NCBI RefSeq assembly: GCF_021295395.1
Contig: NZ_JAIWOU010000001.1
Coordinates: 375,001 to 439,000, forward strand
DNA: 64,000 bases
Origin: Komagataeibacter sp. FNDCR2
GTDB lineage: Bacteria; Pseudomonadota; Alphaproteobacteria; Acetobacterales; Acetobacteraceae
Direction of reading: 5' to 3'
Shown piece by piece: positions 25,145-34,644 of this stretch. The first letter of the stretch is position 1; every line of letters starts with the position of its first letter. The notes beneath the pieces were generated by a model. It was not told the origin of the DNA. It saw only the letters and a list, made by a program, of their open reading frames with translations, and did not search any database. The translations under genes were made by a program, and so were the position numbers.

Positions 25145-28100
25145 TCACGGCTCCGCTGGCGTAACGGCGGGGGCGGGGGCGGTGATGCGGGGCAGTTCCA
25201 GCAGGTTGATGGGCATTCCCCGCGCCTGCAGGTCACGGGCCATGTCACGGATGCTGTCGTGATGGGTAAAGAGCAGGACCTGCGTCGTACGGGCGAAATC
25301 GGCCAGGGCGCACAGGGTGGTGTGGGTGCGGGCATCGTCGAACTGGACCAGCAGGTCGTCGGCGATGAAGGGCAGCGGCTCGGCCGACCTGCAGTAGGTC
25401 TCCACGCTGGCCAGCCGGAAGGCAAGGAATAGCTGGTCGCGCGTGCCGGCGCTCATGGCCGTTACGGGCACGATGCCGCCATCATGGCGTATGCCCTGCA
25501 CCACGGGTTCGTTCCGTGTGTCCAGTTCCGTGCGGATGCCTGTAAACGCGCCCTGCGTGGCAAGGCGCAGGAACTGCCCCGCGCGTGTGACCAGCGGATC
25601 CTGTTCCTCGGTCCGCACCCGGTCAATCGCATCGGCGATCAGGTTGCGGGCCAGCGTCAGTCTGGCATATTCCGCCACGATCTGGTGCAGGTGTGTAATC
25701 GCCGCCTCGCGCCGGGCGGCGGCCTGTGGCGCTTCGGTATTGTTCTCGAACGCGCGCAGGGCGGTTTCCTCACGCTGTTCGGCGCGGACCGCATTGTCGC
25801 GCAACTGGTCCAGTTCCTTCAGGCGGTCATCGATCCGGGCGATCTCGGCTGTCAGTTCAGGCAGGTCGCGACCGTCAATCTCCCGGTGCAGATCGGTCGG
25901 GGCCTGTCCATCCGTCATACGCGACAGGGTGTGCAGCGCCTGTGCGTGCCGCTCCGCCAGCGTATCCCGCCGGGCCAGACGCAGGGCAAGCTGCTCCAGC
26001 GCGTGCGGGCTGTCCGTTTGCGTGCGGGTCTGGAGGGCCGCCACCTCCGCCTGTGCTCGGGACAGGCTGGCTTCGCTTTCCCGCACGCTTCGGGTGGCCT
26101 GTTCATGTTCCGGGCGCAGGGCTTCGCGCTGGGTGTGGTTCTTCTGCGCTATCTGCCAGCGGCGCTCAAGCTCATTCGCGGCGTCCAGCATGTCATGTGG
26201 CAGGGCGGGATGGATATGGGGGCGCAGGCCGTCCATCACCCGCGCCAGATCCGCCATGGCCTGCCGTGCCTGCACGGCGGCTTCATGCAGTTCGGCCAGA
26301 CGTTCTATATGCGCGGGCGCTGCCGCCCATTCGGTGGCAAGATCACAGGCGACGGCGGGCGGGGCATCGGCGGGAAGGCCGAGCGCCTGCACGGCGCGCG
26401 CCCATTGCCGTTCCCATGCCTGCCGCGCGGCATGCAGGCCCCGTGCCTGTGCCTGCAACCCGGTTTCGCTGGCGCGCAGTTCATCACATTCGCGCTTCAG
26501 CCTGTCGTATTCATCATGCTCGGTATCATGCAGGCGCAGGGCGGCGGTAACCGCCGCGACACAGGGCCCGGGGGGAAGGGCCGGATCAACGCCCAGCCGG
26601 TGGGCCAGACGCTGCATGATGTCGTGCTGGGTAGCGGGCCGGATGCGTTCTTCCGCCAGCAGGGCGCGCTCATGGGCGATCTGCGCGGCATCGTTCAGGA
26701 TTTCCGTGCGCAGCCGTACGAATGTGTCCAGTGCGTCGGGCGTTGCCGCGTGCGGGATCAGGGCCGGGAAAGGCGCGATGAACTCCTGCCACTGGCAGTC
26801 CATCCGTTCGTGCAGGTGTGCCTGCTGCTGCATGTAAAAAGCGATTTTATCATCGCATTCCCTGATCGCATGCCGCAGTCCCTCGATCTGGGCGATACGG
26901 TTTGCTTCCGCCATCAGTTGGGTGGACAGCGTATCGGCCCTGTCCATCGCGGCATCAAGGGCCATGGCCTGAAGCTGGCGCGTGGTGGCATCAGGCGCGG
27001 GGGCGGGGTCAAGATAGGTCGTGCGTATGTCGCGCCATAGCGCGTCGCGCTGTGTGCGGGCGGCTGCCAGTGTTTCCGGCGTGACCTGATGGCCTGCCTG
27101 CTCCAGCCGGGCAAGCTGGGGGTGAAGTGTGGTCAGGTGTTCGCGTGCCGCCACCAGTTTGCTGGTAAGCTGGTCATGTTCGCCGCGCAGGCCATGGCGA
27201 CTTTCGGCCAGCCTGCGCACGGCATCAGGCGTGGGGCAGGGCAGGGTGCGAAGCTGCTCCATCGTCATGGCCCCCAGCGCGCCCAGACGCGCCGCGAGAT
27301 CGGTCTGGCGTTGATCCAGTGCGCCCGCGCGGAGTTCGAGGCGCTTCATCTCGGCAGGCAGGGCGGCGAGGGACGCCGTATCCTCATGCAGTGGCAGGTC
27401 GCGACCGGCCGCGCGCAGGCTGCTCAGGCGGGCCTGTTTGCGGGCCATGGCCTGTTCCGTCTGGGCCACCTGCTGGTTCAGGCCGTCATTCTGGCTGTCC
27501 CACTGCACCCGGGCATCGGCCAGACGGCGGATCGTGTCGAGTACGCCGCGATCAGGCATGAACTGGCGCAAATCGGCATCCGCTTCCCTGCCCAGGCGCT
27601 GGCGCAGGCTGGCAAGGCTTTCGTTAATGGCGCGTCGCTTTTCGGCATGGCCGGTGGCCAGCGCATGGTGGCGGCGAACTTCATGGCCAAGGTGGATAGC
27701 GCGGGTTATGGGGTCACGCAGGCTGGCCAGCGTGGCCTCATCCGGTGGCACGGTGATCTGCTGGCCAAGGCGGCTGGCCTGCTCCATGGCGGCCGCGTGG
27801 CATGTGCGGGCGGTGGCGCAGGTGTCCAGTACGTGCGTAATGGTTGCGCCCGTACCGGCGGGCAGGTCCGCAAGGGCGGCCTGCGCCGCCAGTTCGGTTT
27901 CCAGCAGCGTGATTTCGTGCAGTTGGGGCAGGGCCGCCGCCAGCCGTTCATGCCGGGTGCGCAGGCGGCGCAGTTCGGCCTGTTCCTGGCCCAGGGCCGT
28001 TTTCCGCTCGCGGGCTTCATCACGCTGCCGGCAATGCTGCGCGTATGCGTCATGACCCAGCGAGGCGTCTTTCAACGTTTTCTGTGCCGCGCTAAAGGCG

Positions 28101-28666
28101 TCGAGCGCCTTGTAGAATTCCCGCTCGGCGGCGCGACGGGGCGCGAAAAGCTGGTTGCGCCGCGCATCAATCTCCCCCAGCCGCATGACAAGGGCGCGCA
28201 GCCCGCCGCCCGCCTCCACGATCAGGCGGCCGATATCCCCGTTCGCCCTGAGCAGGTCCATGCCGCCGGTGCGCAGTGTCTCGTCATTCAGGCCGAAAAG
28301 TGCGGCGAAGCGTTCGCGTGTCATCGCCCCCAGTGCCGGGGCCAACTGGCTGTCACCGACCACGCTGCCCGCGTCATCAAGCAGGGACAGGGTACGTGTG
28401 CGGCCCTTGCGGCGGCGCAGTGCGAGTTCCTGCCCATCGGCCAGCAGCAGGCGGGCTTCCAGCCGGATCTGGTCATTGCCAAAAACCGCGCCCGCCTGTG
28501 AGTTATGCCCGACCCCGAACAGGAAATCCGATAGGGCGGAAAGGCAGGTGCTCTTGCCCGCCTCGTTCGGCCCATGGATGACATGCAGGCCATGCCCGTC
28601 GCCAAAATTCAGGTCCAGCCCGGCAATGGCCCCGTAGCGGATGATCCTGAATTCACTGATGCGCAT
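25145..28666 (-). CDS. yhaN: YhaN-type SMC-like ATPase (partner of YhaO)
   Basis: A 1173-residue protein. It starts MRISEFRIIRYGAIAGLDLNFG, then Walker A GPNEAGKST at residues 32-40, a conserved FGLNDETLRTGGMDLLRANGDIG segment and about 800 residues of long, A/R/E/Q/L-rich helix with coiled-coil character. The C-terminal half of the ATPase has SAGTRDQLFLAFRLA (signature-like) and PFIADDLLVQFDDARTHTTL (Walker B and D-loop). This is the plan of YhaN and, more distantly, SbcC/Rad50. It overlaps the end of the YhaO gene by 14 bases, so the two are coupled. The likely role is ATP-driven DNA-end binding in repair; not tested. Confidence 0.88.
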   Translation of the reverse strand: MRISEFRIIRYGAIAGLDLNFGDGHGLHVIHGPNEAGKSTCLSALSDFLFGVGHNSQAGAVFGNDQIRLEARLLLADGQELALRRRKGRTRTLSLLDDAGSVVGDSQLAPALGAMTRERFAALFGLNDETLRTGGMDLLRANGDIGRLIVEAGGGLRALVMRLGEIDARRNQLFAPRRAAEREFYKALDAFSAAQKTLKDASLGHDAYAQHCRQRDEARERKTALGQEQAELRRLRTRHERLAAALPQLHEITLLETELAAQAALADLPAGTGATITHVLDTCATARTCHAAAMEQASRLGQQITVPPDEATLASLRDPITRAIHLGHEVRRHHALATGHAEKRRAINESLASLRQRLGREADADLRQFMPDRGVLDTIRRLADARVQWDSQNDGLNQQVAQTEQAMARKQARLSSLRAAGRDLPLHEDTASLAALPAEMKRLELRAGALDQRQTDLAARLGALGAMTMEQLRTLPCPTPDAVRRLAESRHGLRGEHDQLTSKLVAAREHLTTLHPQLARLEQAGHQVTPETLAAARTQRDALWRDIRTTYLDPAPAPDATTRQLQAMALDAAMDRADTLSTQLMAEANRIAQIEGLRHAIRECDDKIAFYMQQQAHLHERMDCQWQEFIAPFPALIPHAATPDALDTFVRLRTEILNDAAQIAHERALLAEERIRPATQHDIMQRLAHRLGVDPALPPGPCVAAVTAALRLHDTEHDEYDRLKRECDELRASETGLQAQARGLHAARQAWERQWARAVQALGLPADAPPAVACDLATEWAAAPAHIERLAELHEAAVQARQAMADLARVMDGLRPHIHPALPHDMLDAANELERRWQIAQKNHTQREALRPEHEQATRSVRESEASLSRAQAEVAALQTRTQTDSPHALEQLALRLARRDTLAERHAQALHTLSRMTDGQAPTDLHREIDGRDLPELTAEIARIDDRLKELDQLRDNAVRAEQREETALRAFENNTEAPQAAARREAAITHLHQIVAEYARLTLARNLIADAIDRVRTEEQDPLVTRAGQFLRLATQGAFTGIRTELDTRNEPVVQGIRHDGGIVPVTAMSAGTRDQLFLAFRLASVETYCRSAEPLPFIADDLLVQFDDARTHTTLCALADFARTTQVLLFTHHDSIRDMARDLQARGMPINLLELPRITAPAPAVTPAEP

Positions 28667-29930
28667 CAGGCGCCCCTTCCGGGTTTTCCACCAGCATCAG
28701 CGCAAGATCCACCGCGTGGCCCGGAACGTCGCGAAGGATGCTGTCGCGCATTTCCTCGGTCCGGCTGTGGGCGGGCATGCGGTCGAGCACGGTGGTCAGG
28801 ATCCGGGCCAGTTCTTCCCGCAGGGCGTCCGGCGTGGCGGCGTGGCGGATGTCGGCCGCGATGCGCCCGCCGGTGGAGGGGTCAAGCACCATCGGGCGCT
28901 CCGGCTGGCGGGTGTGGACCCGCAGGCGCTCAAGCCAGATTTCATCCGATATGCTGGCAAGGATGGTCTCGATTTCCAGTTGCAGTTCATGGGTCGCACG
29001 GATCAGGCTGGCATGCAGCGGGGTCGTGCCGGTCAGTTCAAGCCGCAGCGCCAGTGGCCGCCCCTGTGCCTGCGCCAGCAGCTCGTGCCCGACATGGCGG
29101 ATCAGGCCGGTCATGTCGGCATGGGTGGTGGCAGTGGACAGATCGACCGTCGTGCTGGCCCAGCGCACGGCATCGAGCACCTGATGCTCCACCGCCATGA
29201 CCGCGCCCCCGCGCACCGTGACCAGTGACGCACCTTTTGGTCCCGCCTCCCGCGCGTGGCGGCCCTGAAGGTTGCCCGCATAGACCACGTACGGGTTCTC
29301 ATGCAGGATTTCACGGTTATGGACATGCCCCAGCGCCCAGTACTGGTAGCCGTGGTTGACCAGTTGCTCCACGGTGCAGGGGGCATAGGTTTCGTGCCCC
29401 TCCCGCCCTTCGCAGGCGGTATGCAGGATACCGATGTTGAACAGGCCGGAAACCGGGGCGGGGTAGTGACGCGCGATATTGTCCTCCACCTTCCGGCTGC
29501 CGAAGCTGCGGCCATGGACGGCGACGCCCAGATCCTCCATCACCCGGGTTTCCGCCCTGCCTGATGCGAAGAGATGCACATTGTCGGTTACATGGAGATG
29601 TCGGGCAAAGCGGTTTTCCGCATCGTGGTTGCCCAGGATCATGAACACCCGGATGCCCGCTTTTTGCAGCCGCGCCATGCCGTTGATGAAAAACAGGCCG
29701 CATTGCGTATCGCGCAGGTCGCCATCGAACACATCGCCCGCCAGCACGACAAAGCGGCAATCGGTGTCGATGGCCAGGTCAATCATGTCATTAAAGGCAC
29801 GGCGCGAGGCATCGGCCACGAGCCGGGCATAATCGCCCGATTTTTCGGTCAGCCCCAGCAGCGGGCTGTCCAGGTGCAGGTCGGCGGCATGAAGGAAGCG
29901 GAATTCGTCCATGCCGCCATCGTAATCCAT
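28653..29930 (-). CDS. yhaO: YhaO-type metallophosphoesterase (SbcD/Mre11-like nuclease)
   Basis: A 425-residue protein with the calcineurin-like phosphoesterase motifs in order: FLHAADLHLDSPL (D-x-H), VLAGDVFDGD (GD), ILGNHDAENR (GNHD), GILHTACEG (H) and WALGHVHNREIL (GHxH). The C-terminal 150 residues form a cap of the YhaO type. An ATG at 29912 (MDEFRFLHAADLH) is a good alternative start. It is the first gene of the pair and is expected to form a nuclease complex with the YhaN ATPase downstream. Confidence 0.88.
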   Translation of the reverse strand: MDYDGGMDEFRFLHAADLHLDSPLLGLTEKSGDYARLVADASRRAFNDMIDLAIDTDCRFVVLAGDVFDGDLRDTQCGLFFINGMARLQKAGIRVFMILGNHDAENRFARHLHVTDNVHLFASGRAETRVMEDLGVAVHGRSFGSRKVEDNIARHYPAPVSGLFNIGILHTACEGREGHETYAPCTVEQLVNHGYQYWALGHVHNREILHENPYVVYAGNLQGRHAREAGPKGASLVTVRGGAVMAVEHQVLDAVRWASTTVDLSTATTHADMTGLIRHVGHELLAQAQGRPLALRLELTGTTPLHASLIRATHELQLEIETILASISDEIWLERLRVHTRQPERPMVLDPSTGGRIAADIRHAATPDALREELARILTTVLDRMPAHSRTEEMRDSILRDVPGHAVDLALMLVENPEGAPDAHQ

Positions 29931-29975
29931 CGAAAGCGGAAGTAAATGCGTCCCTGCATCGCGATGGGGCGGGTA

Positions 29976-31445
29976 TCAGCCCTCGGGGTCGGTGATGTCG
30001 GTGCAGATATACTTCATTTCCATGTATTCATCCATGCCGTAACGCGAGCCTTCGCGCCCCATGCCGGATTGCTTGATGCCGCCAAAGGGGGCGACCTCGT
30101 TGGAGATCAGGCCGGTATTGTGGCCCACCATGCCGTATTCCAGTGCTTCGGCCACGCGGTGGGCGCGGGCGTGATCGCGGGTGAAGAAGTAGGCCGCGAG
30201 GCCGTATTCCGTGTCGTTGGCCATGGCGATGGCCTCGGCTTCCGTGCGGAAACGGAACAGTGGCGCCACGGGGCCGAATGTCTCCTCATGCGCGATACGC
30301 ATGGCCGGCGTGGCGTCGCGCAGCACGGTGGGGCGATAGAACAGCTCCCCCGCCGGGTCGCGCGTGCCGCCACACAGGATCGTGGCCCCGTGGTTCACCG
30401 CGTCACGCACATGGGCTTCCACCTTGTCGCGCGCATGCGTGCTGATCAGCGGCCCGATGACGGAGTCCGGGTCGCTGCCCGGCCCGACGCGCAGTTGCGC
30501 CACCGCCTGCGCCAGCCGGGTGGCGAAGGTGTCATAGATGCCGTCCTGCACCACGAAGCGGTTGGCGCAGACGCAGGTCTGCCCGGCATTGCGGTATTTG
30601 GCGGCGATGGCGCTCTTGACGGCCTGATCGATATGCGCGTCATCAAACACGATGAACGGCGCGTTCCCGCCCAGTTCCAGCGACAGGCGCTTGAGCGTGG
30701 GGGCCGACTGCGCCATGAGGATGCGCCCGACCTGCGTCGAGCCGGTAAAGGAGAGCTTGCGGATGTCGGGGCTCGCGCACAGCGCCTTGCCCAGCTTCAC
30801 GCCATCGCCCGGCAGCACCTGCAGCAGCCCCGCCGGAACCCCGGCCTGGCGCGCCAGTTCACCCAGCGCCAGGGCGGTGAGCGGTGTCTGTTCCGATGGC
30901 TTGACGATCATGGCGCAACCGGCGGCAAGTGCGGGGCCAGCCTTGCGGGTAATCATGGCGGCGGGGAAATTCCACGGCGTGACCGCGGCGCACACCCCCA
31001 CCGGCTGGCGGATCACGCTCAGCCGTGTCGCCGGGTTGGTGGGGGGGATCACATCGCCATAGGCGCGCATGGCCTCGGCCGCGAACCAGAGCAGGAAGCT
31101 CGCGGCATAGCGGATTTCGCCCGCCGCCTCGGCACGGGGCTTGCCCTGTTCGGTCACGATCAGGGTCGTGAGGTCGTCAAGGCTGTCCATCACCAGTTCG
31201 TGCCAGCGCGTCAGGACCACCTGCCGCTGGGCGCCGGTGCGGTTGCGCCATTCCGCCTGCGCGCGCACGGCCGCGGCAATGGCGCGCGTGGCGTCGTCCG
31301 GCCCGCATTCGGCCACTTCCGCCACCAGCGCGCCGGTGGCGGGATTGTGAACGGGGCGGCGGGCATTGTCGCTGGCGGGACACCATGCGCCGTCAATCAG
31401 CGCATCCTTGCGAAACAGGGATGTATTGGTGAGATGCACGGTCAT
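29976..31445 (-). CDS. gabD: NAD(P)-dependent succinate-semialdehyde dehydrogenase
   Basis: A 489-residue aldehyde dehydrogenase. The conserved TPWNFPAAMITRK, KPSEQTPLTA and FTGSTQVGR nucleotide-binding parts are present, with the general base E257 in LELGGNAPF and the nucleophile C291 in AGQTCVCANRF. Length, the CVCANRF form and the C-terminal end FGGIKQSGMGREGSRYGMDEYMEMKY are typical of GabD, which oxidises succinate semialdehyde to succinate. It stands just downstream of gabT on the same strand, so together they convert GABA to succinate. No GABA permease is in the window. Confidence 0.93.
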   Translation of the reverse strand: MTVHLTNTSLFRKDALIDGAWCPASDNARRPVHNPATGALVAEVAECGPDDATRAIAAAVRAQAEWRNRTGAQRQVVLTRWHELVMDSLDDLTTLIVTEQGKPRAEAAGEIRYAASFLLWFAAEAMRAYGDVIPPTNPATRLSVIRQPVGVCAAVTPWNFPAAMITRKAGPALAAGCAMIVKPSEQTPLTALALGELARQAGVPAGLLQVLPGDGVKLGKALCASPDIRKLSFTGSTQVGRILMAQSAPTLKRLSLELGGNAPFIVFDDAHIDQAVKSAIAAKYRNAGQTCVCANRFVVQDGIYDTFATRLAQAVAQLRVGPGSDPDSVIGPLISTHARDKVEAHVRDAVNHGATILCGGTRDPAGELFYRPTVLRDATPAMRIAHEETFGPVAPLFRFRTEAEAIAMANDTEYGLAAYFFTRDHARAHRVAEALEYGMVGHNTGLISNEVAPFGGIKQSGMGREGSRYGMDEYMEMKYICTDITDPEG

Positions 31446-31493
31446 ATCGGTCTCCAGTGCGGGCGAAAGGGCTGGCGGCGTGATCCGTCCGGG

Positions 31494-32777
31494 TCAGGCG
31501 GCGGCCTGCGCCAGCACCTGCCCGATAATGCTCATGCCTTCATCCACGATCGCGTCCGATGCCGTCAATGGCACAAGAATGCGTAACGTCGCCCCCTGCG
31601 TCCCGCAGGCCAGTACGATCAGGCCCAGTTCGCAGGCGCGCGCACAGATATCGGCGGCGGCTCCGGCCCGGACCGCCGGGTTGCCCCGGGTTTCCAGAAT
31701 GTCGAAGGCAATCATGGCGCCCAGCCCGCGCGCCTTGCTGACCGGAAGCAGCGCGGTATCGGCATGCAGCCGGTCGATATGCCGGCGCAGCCGCGCGCCG
31801 ATGGTATTGGCGCGCTCGATCAGCTTTTCTTCCGCGATGATGTCCAGCACCGCCAGACCCGCCGCGCAGGCCAGCGGCGCGCCGCCATAGGTGCCGCCCA
31901 GCCCGCCGGGGCCGACCGCGTCCATGAGTTCGGCCCGCCCGATCACACCCGAAAGCGGCAGGCCACCCCCCATGGATTTCGCCACCGATACAAGGTCGGG
32001 CTGCACGCCGGAGTGTTCGATGGCGAACATGCGGCCCGTGCGGGCGAAGCCGCTCTGCACCTCATCGGCCACGAGCTTGATGCCATGTTCGTCACACAGC
32101 CGCCGCAGGGCCTGGAGCAGTTCGGGCGGCGCGACACGGAATCCCCCTTCACCCTGGACGGGCTCAATGATGATGGCGGCGATGCTGGTGGGGGGCAGGT
32201 CGGCGGCAAACAGGAAATCGAGCATGCGCAGGCTGTCCGCCACGGTGGTCGTCTCATCGGGGAAGGGGATGTGATAGACCTCACCGGGCAGGGTGCCGAA
32301 GGGGGCCTTGTAGGGCCTGACCTTGCCCGTCATGGCCGAGGCCAGCAGCGTGCGCCCGTGGAACCCGCCGGTAAAGGCGATGATGCCGTTGCGCCCCGTG
32401 GCCGCGCGCGCGATCTTGACCGCGTTTTCGGTCGCCTCGCCCCCGGTGGAAAAGAAGACGGTCTTGGCCGGACCATCAAAGGGGGCCAGCGCGTTCAGCC
32501 GTTCGGCCAGCGCGATATAGGATTCATACGCCGAGACCTGAAAGGCCGTATGGGTAAAGCGGTCAAGCTGGGCGCGTACGGCTTCGATCACCTTGGGATG
32601 GCGGTGGCCGACATTCAGCACGGCGATGCCGCCCGCGAAATCCACATAGCGGCGGCCTTCGACATCCCATAATTCCGAATTTTCCGCCCGGGCGGAAAAA
32701 ATAGGGGTGGCCGTCGCTACACCGCGCGCGACGGCATGATCGCGGCGGGCGAGTAGGGTTGCATTGGTGTCTGTCAT
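31494..32777 (-). CDS. gabT: 4-aminobutyrate-2-oxoglutarate aminotransferase
   Basis: A 427-residue class III PLP aminotransferase. Conserved parts are VDFAGGIAVLNVGHRHPKV, FFSTGGEATENAVKIAR (phosphate binding), FTGGFHGRT, IIIEPVQGEGGF, LVADEVQSGFARTG (D238, pyridine N) and VSVAKSMGGGLPLSG with the Schiff-base lysine K267. The ATG at 32777 (MTDTNATLLARRDH) matches the family start; a longer frame to 32834 is not needed. It is followed by gabD after 48 bases. The gene upstream on the same strand encodes a LysR protein that ends 76 bases before, which is a likely regulator. Confidence 0.93.
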   Translation of the reverse strand: MTDTNATLLARRDHAVARGVATATPIFSARAENSELWDVEGRRYVDFAGGIAVLNVGHRHPKVIEAVRAQLDRFTHTAFQVSAYESYIALAERLNALAPFDGPAKTVFFSTGGEATENAVKIARAATGRNGIIAFTGGFHGRTLLASAMTGKVRPYKAPFGTLPGEVYHIPFPDETTTVADSLRMLDFLFAADLPPTSIAAIIIEPVQGEGGFRVAPPELLQALRRLCDEHGIKLVADEVQSGFARTGRMFAIEHSGVQPDLVSVAKSMGGGLPLSGVIGRAELMDAVGPGGLGGTYGGAPLACAAGLAVLDIIAEEKLIERANTIGARLRRHIDRLHADTALLPVSKARGLGAMIAFDILETRGNPAVRAGAAADICARACELGLIVLACGTQGATLRILVPLTASDAIVDEGMSIIGQVLAQAAA

Positions 32778-32853
32778 GGCCTGTTGTGTCCGGTCCTGAT
32801 GGTTGCGGTGTGGCGGGCTGTATCCCGCCTTCATGCCTTCATCGGTAACGGCT

Positions 32854-33843
32854 TCAGGACCGGGTGGGGAGGCGCTTTTTCCGGGCGGGATGGTGATCGG
32901 ACGTCACCACCTGTCCTGCTTCCGTTCCGAACTGCGTCTCCAGCCATGTGCGCAGCCTGACGAAGGCGCGCGCCTGCCATGTCTGTTCGGTGGTGCGCAG
33001 CACGTAAGTGCCCAGCCCGGCCGCATGCAGCGGCATGTCGGTGGTGGTGACGCGCACAAGCTGGCCGGTATGCAGGTCGTTTTCCAGCAGGTAGGCGTTG
33101 GCCAGCGCGATCCCTTCGCCCGCGCGGGCGGCGGCCAGGGCCAGATGGGCCTGCCACAGGCGGTTGTGCCCGGTGATCCGCTCCACCTCGACCGATTGTG
33201 CAGCGAACCACAGCCGCCATTCCGTGTCGTCATCCTCGATCAGCAGCGGGGCATGCAGCAGGTCGGCGGGGGTGCGCAACGGATGGGCCAGACGGCGCAG
33301 GCAGGCCGGGCTTGCAACCGGAAAGACCAGCGGGCGCGCAAGTGGCAGGGAGCGTACACGCGGCTGGTCGATCGCGGGCTGGCGGTCGTTGATGTAGCGG
33401 ATATCGGCATGCAGCGTGGGGTCGATCCGGTCGGGGTCGAACCGGCAGTCGGAATCGACCGGGCGCAGCATCACCTCCACATCGGGGTGAAGTGCCCGAA
33501 ATGTGGACAGGCGCGGCAGCAGCCAGTGATAGGCGATGCCGTGGGAGCAGGTGAGCGTAATGCGCGGCGCCTGGCCGCGTATATCGGCCGTGGCGCGGGC
33601 CAGTCCGTCCAGCAGGGGGGCGATGCGGGCGTGATAGGCCTGCCCCTGTGGCGTCAGGCCACCCTCCCTGCCCCGATCGCGCAGGGCGATGCCCAGCGTG
33701 GCCTCAAGATCGCGCAGGTGGCGGCTGACCACGGCGTGATCCACCCCCAGCGCCGTCGCGGCCCTGCGGATGCCGCCCGTGCGCGCATAGGCCATGAACG
33801 CATGGAGCGCCGCAAGCGGCGGGATGTGGGGACGCCGTTCCAT
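32854..33843 (-). CDS. LysR-family regulator, GcvA-like, upstream of gabTD
   Basis: A 329-residue protein starting MERRPHIPPLAALHAFMAYARTGGIRRAATALGVDHAVVSRHLRDLEATLG, with the GcvA-type start (P-P-L-x-A-L-x-A-F) and winged HTH. The effector domain contains VRSLPLARPLVFPVASPACL and AARAGEGIALANAYLLENDLHTGQLVRV. It is on the same strand as gabT and gabD and ends 76 bases before gabT, so it may be cotranscribed with them or read from its own promoter, and it is the obvious candidate to control GABA catabolism. GABA genes are commonly under GabR (MocR type) elsewhere; a LysR protein in this place is a variation. Confidence 0.9.
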   Translation of the reverse strand: MERRPHIPPLAALHAFMAYARTGGIRRAATALGVDHAVVSRHLRDLEATLGIALRDRGREGGLTPQGQAYHARIAPLLDGLARATADIRGQAPRITLTCSHGIAYHWLLPRLSTFRALHPDVEVMLRPVDSDCRFDPDRIDPTLHADIRYINDRQPAIDQPRVRSLPLARPLVFPVASPACLRRLAHPLRTPADLLHAPLLIEDDDTEWRLWFAAQSVEVERITGHNRLWQAHLALAAARAGEGIALANAYLLENDLHTGQLVRVTTTDMPLHAAGLGTYVLRTTEQTWQARAFVRLRTWLETQFGTEAGQVVTSDHHPARKKRLPTRS

Positions 33844-33966
33844 AGGTCGCGTATGTTAGCATGAACACGGCGCGCCAGAAACCTGAGCGGATGTCATTAC
33901 GTTCTGGACGGATTGACACGAACAGACGCCCATGCCGTCGCCCGCCCCAGCAGGAAAGTGATAGCC

Positions 33967-34545
33967 ATGCCCGTGATCGCGATTGTCTATTTCAGCGGAT
34001 ACGGCCATACGGCCCGTCTGGCCGATGCCGTGAGCGAGGGGCTGCGTGGCGCCCCGGGAGCCGAGGCGCTGTCGCTGCGTATCAATCCCGACGGCAACCT
34101 GCCCGATGGCGCGCTGGAGCAGTTGGGGGGCGTGGATGCGATCATTTACGGCACGCCCACCTACATGGGCGGCCCGGCATGGCAGTTCAAGAAATTTGCC
34201 GAGGCGACGGCCCGTATCTGGCTGGCGGAAGGGTGGAAGGACAAGATCGCGGCGGGGTTCACCAACTCGGCTTCGGTCAATGGGGACAAGGCCATGACCC
34301 TTGCCTATTTATGGACGCTGTCGCAGCAGCATGGGCAGATATGGGTGGGCACCGGCCTGCTGCCCGCCAATACCAAGGCCAATGGCCCGGCGGATGTGAA
34401 CTGGTCGGGCGGGTCGGTGGGCGTCATGGCCATTTCCCCTTCCGATGCCTCGACCGAGGAAGCGCCGCGTGAGGGTGATCTTGAAACCGGCCGCCTGCTC
34501 GGCCTGCGCGTGGCCCGGATCGCATCACGCCTGCGCGCGGGTTAG
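33967..34545 (+). CDS. Flavodoxin-family (WrbA-like) oxidoreductase
   Basis: A 192-residue protein: the FMN phosphate loop VYFSGYGHTARLADAV at the N-terminus, IIYGTPTYMGGPAWQFKKFAE and FTNSASVNGDKAMTL as in WrbA/NAD(P)H quinone reductases. AGGAAAG eight bases before the ATG at 33967 decides the start. A LysR gene follows on the same strand after about 100 bases, and a second LysR gene is divergent upstream. It probably reduces quinones by two electrons as protection from redox cycling. Confidence 0.88.
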   Translation: MPVIAIVYFSGYGHTARLADAVSEGLRGAPGAEALSLRINPDGNLPDGALEQLGGVDAIIYGTPTYMGGPAWQFKKFAEATARIWLAEGWKDKIAAGFTNSASVNGDKAMTLAYLWTLSQQHGQIWVGTGLLPANTKANGPADVNWSGGSVGVMAISPSDASTEEAPREGDLETGRLLGLRVARIASRLRAG

Positions 34546-34644
34546 CCGCGCGCGGACACGCCCCCAGCCATGGGGACTGGCCTCTGGTTAAGGTCCTGCT
34601 TGTCCGATATGGAAGGAAGGTATTTCAATCAGGGCGGTCAGGGC

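Noticed and set aside
25484-28501. Several long plus-strand frames opposite the YhaN gene
   Set aside because: Antisense frames of a long alanine/arginine-rich coiled coil are open by composition; none shows a domain.
25145-29930. YhaN/YhaO as an anti-phage defence system
   Set aside because: The pair is known mainly as a repair-type complex and there is no other defence gene, integrase or island sign nearby.
29946-31586. Plus-strand frame of 546 codons opposite gabD
   Set aside because: No domain; gabD on the minus strand has every aldehyde-dehydrogenase motif.
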